Shown: in pieces, positions 51,399-58,378 of the stretch
How the letters are laid out: every line of letters begins with the position of its first letter
How positions within the stretch are numbered: the first letter of the stretch is position 1
Origin: Bacteroidaceae bacterium
GTDB taxonomy: Bacteria; Bacteroidota; Bacteroidia; Bacteroidales; Bacteroidaceae
Length of the DNA: 62,911 nt
Direction: 5' to 3'
NCBI GenBank assembly: GCA_017645655.1
Contig: JAGCNZ010000045.1
Coordinates: forward strand, 1-62,911
Notes under the pieces: model-generated
Seen by the model: only the letters and a program-made list of their open reading frames with translations
The model's database searches: none
What the model was told of the DNA's origin: nothing
Translations under genes and position numbers: made by a program

Positions 51399-54092
51399 TC
51401 ATTCTTGGAGTATCTTCTTGTTCTTGCTGACGAAGAGGCCGCGAGGCCATTTGCCATTTGACCATTTACCATTTACCATTTGGCGTCCGCTGAGGTCATA
51501 CCATTTACCATTTGACCATTGACCATTTACCATTTGGCCGTCCTCATTCTTCACTTCCTTGACGGCATCGTCGTTGTCTCTTTGCAGAGTGAGCGTGCCG
51601 GCGGGGATGTCGGCATGGACTTTGAAGACGGCTTCGTCGAGCTGGAGGCTCCAGGAGCGTGTGGAGGATGTGGTGGAGGCGAGCGACGAGGGGATGTCCG
51701 GAACGAGCGATTCGCCGTTGGTTGACGGCGCGAAATAAGTATTATCCTTCGTTGTGGCAGTTTCCGGCTCGACGACAATCATCGTCCAGAACTGCAAGGA
51801 GGGCAGGGTGACGGTGATTGTGCCTGTGGCAGACGAGTACTTGTAGTCCGTCAGCTCCTGCATGGCGCCGCCGCAATAGTCGGGCGAGGCAACCCAGATG
51901 CGACGCACTTTGCCCATACCCGTCATGCCGGTCAGTTTGATGGAAAGGTTCTCGAAACGTTGTGGCCAAGGTCGTTTCGCCTCGTTATCATGCCAGCAGA
52001 GCATATAATCATCGCTGACGTCGGTCGCTGTCTCGTCGTGCGTGAAGTTGAGCAGGTGGATAACTTGCCTGCCGTTCACTTCTCGGGCGAGCATCGTCAC
52101 CTGGTTCGCCACGGGTTGCCACGTGTTGATGGTCACGGTGGAGCACGTTGACCTGACGTTCGTCTTCTCCTTCCACGGGTCGCGCAGCAGGTTCTCGTAG
52201 GCTGTGAGGAAGTCGTAGTAGCGCGTCATCCAGTCCTCCAGTTGGCTATGCCACTTCATGCCCGAGTAGGGGAAATACTCTCTGCAGAGCATGTGATCGC
52301 CCCCAAGTTCCAGATGCGACCCGCCGAGAGCGAAGATGACGGCATCTGCCATTACGATTCCAGGTGTATTAAAGTTCTTATTATCCGTGGCGTAGTTCAT
52401 GTAGGCGGCAAGGACGGAGCGCAGCGCAGGGTTGAGGCTGAGGTTCTCGTCGATGACGTTTTTGATGTTCGAGAAGCGTCCGTCGCCACTCGTGAGACTG
52501 CTTCCGGCCTCGTTTCCCCAGACTTCCGAGTAGAGGAAATCAAGCTTTCCGGTCCCCGCAATCTGCGAAATGCCCCATTGCCCGACGGCGTTCATGACGA
52601 GACGCTTGTCCGGGTGGCGGTTCTTCATGTGGCTGATGAAGGTAGCGAAGCCGTCGCGCAGGTTGACGCTGTTGCCGTTGTAGTCATAGACGGTGCCTCG
52701 CGAGCCGAGTTGGTCTATCTGAAATCCGTCGAAGTCGAGCATCGAATAGACCTCGTCATTGCGTTCCGCGAGGTAAGCCAGCCAGTCTGGATTGCCGGGA
52801 TTGAGCAGGTAGATGTCGCTCTTCCAACTGTCCGGCAAGTCGTGCGAGTCGATTGTCGAGTGGTTCCGGTCTTTGAAGATGAACCATTCGGGCTGCACGC
52901 CGCGCTCCTGCCAGCCGTCGAGGGCGCCGTGACAGAGGTTGTAGAAGATGCTCTTCATGCCCCGTTCGTGCTGAGCACGGATGTAGTTCTTGATGGCGGA
53001 GGTGTAGATGGTGCGGTTCGCGACGTCCTTGTAGGAGGTCCACAGCCCGCCGTCTCGTGTGCCGCCAAGTGGCCAGTCGTGGCAGTAATGCCAGTCCTGG
53101 AACTGCACTCCGTTGATGTGGCATCGGTTGAGCCATTTCATCTCGTTCTTCGTCTTGCTAAGCGATTTGTCACTTCCAAAGGTTGCCACGAAGCCGTAGC
53201 GCGGGAAGCGCGTCCAGTCGCTGCTGATGTCAATGCCGATTGTCGCAAGGATTTCGTCGTTCTCCTCAGCCGGACGATAGACTTCGACCATATATCCTCG
53301 GAAGTTCTCCGTGGGTGCCGTCCATGTCCATTTGCGTGAAGTGAGCAACGTGTCTGCGATGATGTCGCCGAGGAAGCGGTAGCGAACCCTCGCGCCCGAT
53401 GGAGGAGTAGTCGAGAAGGTCAGTTCCACCGTATCGCCAGGGCTGTAGCTGCATCGGTCGGTCTCAATCTGATAGCGCAGTTTGGGCAGTTTCTCCGACG
53501 AGCCCGACGCGAGAACTGGCGTGATTTGGCGTGGTGTGTAAGTTTTTTTGTAAGGCTTCGAATGCAGAGCCAACGTGCCAGACGAGAGCGTGAGCAAGCC
53601 TGTGTAGGTGCCTTCGTCAGGTGCATCTTCCTGAAGCGCGTAGAAGTTCCCTTCGGAGAGTGCTGTGCTGACGGCCGAACCGATAGGGTAGAGGCACGGC
53701 GGGAACTGCCGAACCTCTGGCAGCAAGCCGTTCTGGTCGGCGATTTGAATCGTCTTTCCGTTCGTATCGACCTGCACCTTGCACAATCCCACGTTGTCAA
53801 CTCGGTACTTGTAATCGCCGCTTGTATGCAGAGCGATTGCCTGCGAACCCATGCGGAGCAGGGTGTTAGTGGCGGCAGGCCCCCAGTGATTGCCCCATCC
53901 GTCAGCCTCCGTCATGAACTTCAACTCGCCTCCGTGGTAGAGATGACCTTCCCAAGTGTAGATGCCGCTGCTTTCTTCCACCATCTGCTGGCGGTTCCAA
54001 CCGGTATTGATGGCTGAGCCCACTATGTAGAGTGCTGCCCGTGTCGGCAACGTGCAAAGCAGGATGAGGCTGATGAGGAAGGCTCTATTCAT
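51399..54092 (-). CDS. secreted GH66 family glucanase (dextranase-like)
   Basis: The 897-residue protein has a signal peptide ending LPTRA. A SusE/F-like starch-binding beta-domain comes first (about 20-120, ALYIVGSAINTGWNRQQ). A beta-sandwich then leads into the GH66 barrel. Barrel motifs are NGVQFQDWHYCHDWPLGG, DFDGFQIDQLGSRG (likely nucleophile Asp460) and DFLYSEVWGNEA (likely acid Glu523); their 63-residue spacing fits the family. GH66 enzymes cut or cyclise alpha-1,6-glucan. The C-terminal type IX-like tail (PRGLFVSKNKKILQE) is interrupted twice by in-frame 7-bp DNA repeats encoding MVNGKWSNGKW-like peptides. Its own -7 box is at 54117-54124. Confidence 0.88.
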   Translation of the reverse strand: MNRAFLISLILLCTLPTRAALYIVGSAINTGWNRQQMVEESSGIYTWEGHLYHGGELKFMTEADGWGNHWGPAATNTLLRMGSQAIALHTSGDYKYRVDNVGLCKVQVDTNGKTIQIADQNGLLPEVRQFPPCLYPIGSAVSTALSEGNFYALQEDAPDEGTYTGLLTLSSGTLALHSKPYKKTYTPRQITPVLASGSSEKLPKLRYQIETDRCSYSPGDTVELTFSTTPPSGARVRYRFLGDIIADTLLTSRKWTWTAPTENFRGYMVEVYRPAEENDEILATIGIDISSDWTRFPRYGFVATFGSDKSLSKTKNEMKWLNRCHINGVQFQDWHYCHDWPLGGTRDGGLWTSYKDVANRTIYTSAIKNYIRAQHERGMKSIFYNLCHGALDGWQERGVQPEWFIFKDRNHSTIDSHDLPDSWKSDIYLLNPGNPDWLAYLAERNDEVYSMLDFDGFQIDQLGSRGTVYDYNGNSVNLRDGFATFISHMKNRHPDKRLVMNAVGQWGISQIAGTGKLDFLYSEVWGNEAGSSLTSGDGRFSNIKNVIDENLSLNPALRSVLAAYMNYATDNKNFNTPGIVMADAVIFALGGSHLELGGDHMLCREYFPYSGMKWHSQLEDWMTRYYDFLTAYENLLRDPWKEKTNVRSTCSTVTINTWQPVANQVTMLAREVNGRQVIHLLNFTHDETATDVSDDYMLCWHDNEAKRPWPQRFENLSIKLTGMTGMGKVRRIWVASPDYCGGAMQELTDYKYSSATGTITVTLPSLQFWTMIVVEPETATTKDNTYFAPSTNGESLVPDIPSSLASTTSSTRSWSLQLDEAVFKVHADIPAGTLTLQRDNDDAVKEVKNEDGQMVNGQWSNGKWYDLSGRQMVNGKWSNGKWPRGLFVSKNKKILQE
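51447..51537. repeat. CCATTTA/CCATTTG 7-bp repeats inside the GH66 coding sequence
   Basis: Two blocks (51447-51482 and 51501-51537) of CCATTTA, CCATTTG and CCATTTGA units with 7-8 bp period. They are translated on the minus strand as MVNGKWSNGKW-type peptides and flank the WYDLSGRQ segment of the sorting-type tail. Confidence 0.85.
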
Positions 54093-54116
54093 AATTTAAT
54101 AATGTATATTCTGCTG

Positions 54117-54124
54117 CAAAGATA
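54117..54124 (-). promoter_or_regulatory. -7 box (TATCTTTG) of GH66
   Basis: TATCTTTG on the minus strand, 24 bp before the GH66 ATG. It is divergent from the PH-domain gene promoter 76 bp away. Confidence 0.55.
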
Positions 54125-54176
54125 GCATTTTATCAGTTAAGAGAAAAGCCGAGAGGCAAACTTTCTGCCTTGTTTC

Positions 54177-54207
54177 TTGTTTTGTAAGCAAAAACATGTT
54201 ATCTTTG
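54177..54207 (+). promoter_or_regulatory. promoter of the PH-domain gene
   Basis: TTG (54177-54179), a 20-bp gap, then TATCTTTG (54200-54207). It shows that the ATG at 54196 lies within the promoter and that translation starts at 54229. Confidence 0.6.
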
Positions 54208-54228
54208 CAAAGCAAAAAGCATAAGATT

Positions 54229-54759
54229 ATGGCAAATTACATCAAACAGAGCCTCGAAGAGGGCGAGACAATTATCTTCAAGGGACGGCTTCACTGGTCG
54301 TATATTTTCAGGTATCTTCTCTTTACTTTCCTGTTTTTTGCAGGTGGCTTGACGGCAATTTGGCTGGCTTACTACAAGTATCCTGAGCAGAAGGATGCTC
54401 TCTTTTATATGGGCATAGCCATGCTTGTACTGGCTTTCATCATCTGGATTATCGGGCGCATCGTCAGGACACGAAGCGAGTTTGCCGTCACGGACACCCG
54501 TTTCGTGCAGAAGGACGGCATCTTCAACATCAAGATGACGGAGATTCCGCTGGCTCGCATCGAGACCGTCAACTTCTATCAGTCCCTGTGGCAACGCTTT
54601 CTTGGCACTGGATGCGTGGAGATGGTGGGCAGCGGCGGCACATCGCATCAGGTGCATTGCATCGAGGAACCTATGAAGGTGCGAAAGATTATCTGCGCTT
54701 CCATCAAGAAACCTGTGCCTGAGATGAAGAAGGAGCAAGCGGAAGTCGAGCAATTATGA
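54229..54759 (+). CDS. bacterial PH-domain membrane protein
   Basis: The protein has 176 residues from the ATG at 54229 (MANYIKQSLEEGETIIFKGR). Two membrane segments (about 25-45 and 60-80) are followed by a bacterial PH-like (YdbS-type) domain at about 85-150. The domain shows TRSEFAVTDTRFVQKDGIF and MTEIPLARIETVNFYQS, the standard motif for this family. The function of these small membrane PH proteins is not established. Its stop codon is inside an AATTATG repeat tract, and the acyltransferase gene begins 11 bp later. Confidence 0.85.
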   Translation: MANYIKQSLEEGETIIFKGRLHWSYIFRYLLFTFLFFAGGLTAIWLAYYKYPEQKDALFYMGIAMLVLAFIIWIIGRIVRTRSEFAVTDTRFVQKDGIFNIKMTEIPLARIETVNFYQSLWQRFLGTGCVEMVGSGGTSHQVHCIEEPMKVRKIICASIKKPVPEMKKEQAEVEQL

Positions 54760-54786
54760 ATTGTGAATTATGAATTGTGAATTGAA
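54752..54786. repeat. AATTATG/AATTGTG 7-bp repeat bridging two genes
   Basis: Five heptamers (AATTATG, AATTGTG, AATTATG, AATTGTG, AATTGAA). The tract supplies the TGA stop of the PH-domain gene and the ATG start plus first codons (MNCELK) of the acyltransferase. Confidence 0.85.
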
Positions 54787-55888
54787 AGAGCGCATCGCCT
54801 TCGTCGATTGGATACGCGTCATCGCGTGTTTCCTGGTGATGCTTGTGCATGCCAGCGAGAACTTTTATGGTGCCGACGACAGCGGATTGGCTGGCAACGT
54901 CTCGATGCTTGCCAACGAAAGTAACCGTTTCTGGGTCGCCTTCTACGACGGAGCCTTAGGTCGCGTCGCCGTTCCACTCTTTATGACCATCAGCGCATTC
55001 CTGCTTGTGCCGATTAAGCCGGGCATGGGCATGGGCGAGTTCTATCGCAAGCGCGCTTTGAGAATCCTGCCTCCGATGATTATCTTCATGTTCCTCTACT
55101 GCTTCTTGCCGCTGGCTTGGGGCGGCATGACATGGGAGCAGTCGATGAGCGACCTCAGCCGTCTGCCGTGGAACTTCCCGTCGATGGCAGGTCATCTCTG
55201 GTTCATGTACCCCCTCATCAGCCTTTACCTCATCATTCCCGTCGTGTCGCCCTGGCTCGAGAAGGCTTCTGCAAAGGACGAAAGGCTGTTCCTCTACATC
55301 TTCGCCTTCTCGACGACGATGCCCTGGCTGCATCGTTTCGTGAGCGACGAGCTGTGGGGCGAGTGCTTCTGGAACGGGTTCCACATGCTCTGGTACTGCT
55401 CGGGCTACCTCGGCTACCTTGTCCTGGCGCACTATATCCGCTATCATCTCAAGTGGACTGACAGCAAGCGCATCGTCGTAGGTCTTGCCTGCTTCATCAT
55501 CGGCGCCGCGTTCACCGGCTGGAGTTTCTGGCTGAAAGGCGTGCCCGGCGTTGCCATCGAGACCCCGATGCTCGAGTGGAGTTGGGAGTTCTGCACGCTC
55601 AACGTCTTGGTTGCGACCTACGGTCTCTTCATCCTCTTCTCGACGATTCATCGGCCGGCCCCAAGGCTCATCACCTCTTTGTCTAAGCTGAGCTTCGGCA
55701 TGTACCTGATGCACCTGTTCTTCCTGGCGCCCATCGCCGTCTATTTCGTCAATGGCAACCAGGCACAACCCCTGATTCCCGTCTGGGCAGCCATCCCTGT
55801 GATAGCCGTCTTGAGCTTCATCTGCTGCGCTGTCACCACGAAGATAATCTCCCTGCTGCCCGGCAGCAAGTGGGTCGTAGGTACTTAA
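54770..55888 (+). CDS. acyltransferase family 3 membrane protein
   Basis: The 372-residue integral membrane protein has about ten hydrophobic segments. It matches the OafA/YrhL-type acyltransferase family that O-acetylates or O-succinylates surface glycans and exopolysaccharides. Family features are FVDWIRVIACFLVMLVHASE (conserved R and H in TM1), YRKRALRILPPMIIFMF (the R-R/K-R block after TM2-3) and HLWFMYPLISLYLIIPV. The start codon and first residues derive from a 7-bp repeat, so the true N-terminus may have been replaced or extended by the repeat; conserved sequence begins at ERIAFVDWIR. A terminator follows. Confidence 0.88.
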   Translation: MNCELKERIAFVDWIRVIACFLVMLVHASENFYGADDSGLAGNVSMLANESNRFWVAFYDGALGRVAVPLFMTISAFLLVPIKPGMGMGEFYRKRALRILPPMIIFMFLYCFLPLAWGGMTWEQSMSDLSRLPWNFPSMAGHLWFMYPLISLYLIIPVVSPWLEKASAKDERLFLYIFAFSTTMPWLHRFVSDELWGECFWNGFHMLWYCSGYLGYLVLAHYIRYHLKWTDSKRIVVGLACFIIGAAFTGWSFWLKGVPGVAIETPMLEWSWEFCTLNVLVATYGLFILFSTIHRPAPRLITSLSKLSFGMYLMHLFFLAPIAVYFVNGNQAQPLIPVWAAIPVIAVLSFICCAVTTKIISLLPGSKWVVGT

Positions 55889-55916
55889 GCAAGAGGTCGT
55901 CTCCGGTTGCATAAAC

Positions 55917-55960
55917 AAACACTCCCTGCTATGTCGTCCGACGTAACAGGGAGTGTTTTG
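55917..55960 (+). terminator. terminator of the acyltransferase gene
   Basis: Arms AAACACTCCCTG (55917-55928) and CAGGGAGTGTTT (55947-55958) with an 18-nt loop, followed by TTG. It lies 28 bp after the stop. Confidence 0.85.
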
Positions 55961-55962
55961 AA

Positions 55963-56086
55963 TTATCACGTGGGTAAATTCGAATTATCACGTGTAATAT
56001 TTAAAATATAACGTGGGTAAATTGAAATTATCACGTGGATAAAATTAATTTATCGCGTGGGTTGTTTTCAAACGTCACGTGCCGCG
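55963..56086 (-). repeat. CACGTG array H (six units)
   Basis: CACGTG at 55967 and 55989, AACGTG at 56010, CACGTG at 56032, CGCGTG at 56054 and CACGTG at 56076 (periods 22, 21, 22, 22, 22). Oriented like C and E. It ends GTTTTCAAACGTCACGTGCC. It lies between convergent genes, starting right at the acyltransferase terminator. Confidence 0.9.
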
Positions 56087-56103
56087 TCAGGAAACCTTGC
56101 AGC

Positions 56104-58233
56104 CTACCAGATATCTTCCGGCTTTTCGGGATTGTCGTAGATTTCTTTAGCGCAGTACTCGATGAAGTCCATGTAGAACTCCTTTTTGTCGGAGTCGAGC
56201 ACAGATTTGAGTTTGATGTAGTACGTCTCGTTGGGGTCGAGCGTCTGGCGCACAAAGATGTGGCGAATGTTCTCGCGGTCGTTCTTGCCACGTTCCGTGC
56301 CGTCGTTGGAGTTGATAGACTGCGGTCCCTTCATGTAGCCATTGTTGCGCATGCGTTTGTCAATCTCGGCTGTGTAGTCATCATCCAAGGGGTTGTCGTC
56401 TTCCCAACCAACCAGCTTAGCGTCCAGGTCGTTTCTGCAGTCCATTGTCAAGTCCATGGGAATGCCTGTGACGGGCAGTTTCTCCGGATCGGTGCCAAAG
56501 TAGATCTGTGCCACGCCGCGATTGCCGTTGGCAAGCACCTTGTATCGCACCTCGTAAGTTCCCCTGCGCGGAACGGGCGGCAGCTTGAACATGACTTCGA
56601 AGCGACCCACCGCCTTCATCTCGTCTCGGTGGAGGTTGCACCAGTCGTCGTTCCATGCGTTGTAATATACGAAGTTCATGTCGGAGTTCTGCTGCATGTT
56701 CTCGAAGTAATTGTAGGAGCGTAGGGTGTTGGGAATGTAGACGTGCTTGTATCGTTCCTCGCTGGCTTTCTTGAGCCTGATGTCGTTGTTCATGGCTTCC
56801 GGGAAGAGGCTCATGCCGTCGAAGCGTATGCGGTTCTTCATAAGATTGTCGCGCGTCGCGTCGTTGTAGGAGATGGGCGCATCGATGGGATAGATGTTGC
56901 AGTTGACCATGTCGCTCAGGATGGCCAGAGGCGAGCCTGAGTCCACCAGGCTTCCCACTTTGTCGGCATCGCAACCAATCTCCTCTCCTGTGCCATGACG
57001 GTCGTTGTCCGTAATGGGGAAGCGGTTGATGTAGACGCCATTGCTTGCGCGGCTCTCGGTGAGCTTGAAGAGGCGGCGTTTGCCAAGCGTCGTGTAGAAC
57101 TCATAAACGGGGATTGAATAGACATCCGGCCTGCTCAGGTTGTATCCATACTCGTTGAAGTGGAACACGAGTTTGCCCTTGGGAATGCGCATGGGCAGGA
57201 TGTGGTACGTAATCCATTGATAGAGCAGATGGTCTTCGCTCTCATAGTTGTCGTCGAGAGTGAAATGGTCATCGTTGCTGTACTGATGGTTGTCGAGAAT
57301 CCATTGTGTGAGTTTCTGGAGCAAGTCCGGGTCAGCAGGGTCGATGCCTTGCGAGCGCCAGAAGTCGTCGGGCTCGGCAAAGATTGTAAAGCCGTAGAGG
57401 CGGTGCTTGGGCGCATAGGCTGTGTTGCCCTCGGCAAAGCCTAAGCTCGTCATGCCTTCCAAGTCCTTAATCTGACCTGTCTGATACAGTTCCTCATACT
57501 TCTCGTCGCGTATCTTGCTCAGCGTGTCGAGCAGTCCGCAAGCCTGAATCACGCGGAAGCAGGCATAGAAGCCTTCCTTCTTCTCGTCGAGGCACTCCTG
57601 GATGTAACTGGCTGCCGTGATGTCTTTCGGGGCGATGACCTTCTCCATCTGATGGATGATGCCGTTGATGGTGAGGATATCTCGGTTCTTGATGTTGATG
57701 GGGCAATTGTCGTTGATGTAGATGCTATCGGGCTGTCCTGAAGGTTTCCTCACGGAGAGCTTCTTGTCGTTGAGCGTGCCGAGTATGAACTCGTCCTTGT
57801 CGTTGGGGAAATTGAAGGTGTAGAAGAAGGCGTTCACCTCGTCTCCACCATCGATGATGCTGTTGTAGACGATGACTTGTCGGATGGAGTCGGCTTTGTG
57901 CTGACTGGGGAAAGCATCCCACGAGGGTGCCGTGATGAGTCCTTCCTCAACAAGACTTTCCAGATACTTCTGTATGGCATCGTTCGTAGGAGCGAAGACG
58001 GTATATACGCCTCGTGCACTCAGCAGCTGGCTTACCTTCGATTCGCTAAGCCGGCTCATGTTCACCTGTCGCAGCACATCAACGTAGCTGCTGTAGACGT
58101 CGTGTTTCTCAAGGTAGCTCAATATGGTTTCATCCTTGAATACATAGCGTGCCGAGGTGTCGATGCTCTCTGTGCAGCTTGCCACGCACGCAATAATAAG
58201 ACATAGTTTGATTATGTTTAAGAATAGTCTCAT
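56104..58233 (-). CDS. FAS1 (fasciclin)-domain lipoprotein 2
   Basis: This is a paralog of the FAS1 lipoprotein at 38762. The start at 58233 (MRLFLNIIKLCLIIACVASC) is chosen because the ATG at 58248 lies only 10 bp after the -7 box (58258-58265). Acylated Cys is at about residue 20, followed by TESIDTSARYVFKD, nearly the same as in paralog 1 (TENIDTSARYVFRE). The FAS1 block (VSQLLSARGVYTVFAPTNDA, DILTINGIIHQMEKVIAPKD), the second divergent FAS1-like region and the C-terminal end (EIYDNPEKPEDIW) all match. The paralogs are probably moderately divergent and of the same role, as outer-surface lipoproteins with unknown ligand. No SusC/SusD partner is nearby. Confidence 0.85.
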   Translation of the reverse strand: MRLFLNIIKLCLIIACVASCTESIDTSARYVFKDETILSYLEKHDVYSSYVDVLRQVNMSRLSESKVSQLLSARGVYTVFAPTNDAIQKYLESLVEEGLITAPSWDAFPSQHKADSIRQVIVYNSIIDGGDEVNAFFYTFNFPNDKDEFILGTLNDKKLSVRKPSGQPDSIYINDNCPINIKNRDILTINGIIHQMEKVIAPKDITAASYIQECLDEKKEGFYACFRVIQACGLLDTLSKIRDEKYEELYQTGQIKDLEGMTSLGFAEGNTAYAPKHRLYGFTIFAEPDDFWRSQGIDPADPDLLQKLTQWILDNHQYSNDDHFTLDDNYESEDHLLYQWITYHILPMRIPKGKLVFHFNEYGYNLSRPDVYSIPVYEFYTTLGKRRLFKLTESRASNGVYINRFPITDNDRHGTGEEIGCDADKVGSLVDSGSPLAILSDMVNCNIYPIDAPISYNDATRDNLMKNRIRFDGMSLFPEAMNNDIRLKKASEERYKHVYIPNTLRSYNYFENMQQNSDMNFVYYNAWNDDWCNLHRDEMKAVGRFEVMFKLPPVPRRGTYEVRYKVLANGNRGVAQIYFGTDPEKLPVTGIPMDLTMDCRNDLDAKLVGWEDDNPLDDDYTAEIDKRMRNNGYMKGPQSINSNDGTERGKNDRENIRHIFVRQTLDPNETYYIKLKSVLDSDKKEFYMDFIEYCAKEIYDNPEKPEDIW

Positions 58234-58257
58234 AGCATTTAGGGTCATATTTGCCTA

Positions 58258-58265
58258 CAAAGATA
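58258..58265 (-). promoter_or_regulatory. -7 box (TATCTTTG) of FAS1 lipoprotein 2
   Basis: TATCTTTG on the minus strand, 24 bp before the chosen ATG at 58233. It is divergent from the mutarotase promoter. Confidence 0.55.
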
Positions 58266-58305
58266 GCAGTTTTTTCAATACAAAGCAACATTTTGTTATA
58301 TTTCT

Positions 58306-58336
58306 TTTGCATATTGGTTGTATTATTGTAACTTTG
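58306..58336 (+). promoter_or_regulatory. promoter of the aldose 1-epimerase gene
   Basis: TTTG (58306-58309), a 19-bp gap, then TAACTTTG (58329-58336), a full match to the Bacteroidetes -33/-7 pattern, 42 bp before the ATG at 58379. Confidence 0.75.
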
Positions 58337-58378
58337 TGGCACAAAGCAATGCATAATGTTTACCAAATCAGTTCAATT

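Noticed and set aside
54196-54228. Upstream ATG of the PH-domain gene
   Set aside because: It falls inside the promoter -7 region (54200-54207), so it cannot be on the transcript; the start at 54229 is used.
55963-56086. CACGTG arrays as ordinary rho-independent terminators
   Set aside because: At G and H a proper terminator already precedes the array, arrays have no T-tract, and they occur in both orientations relative to the upstream gene.
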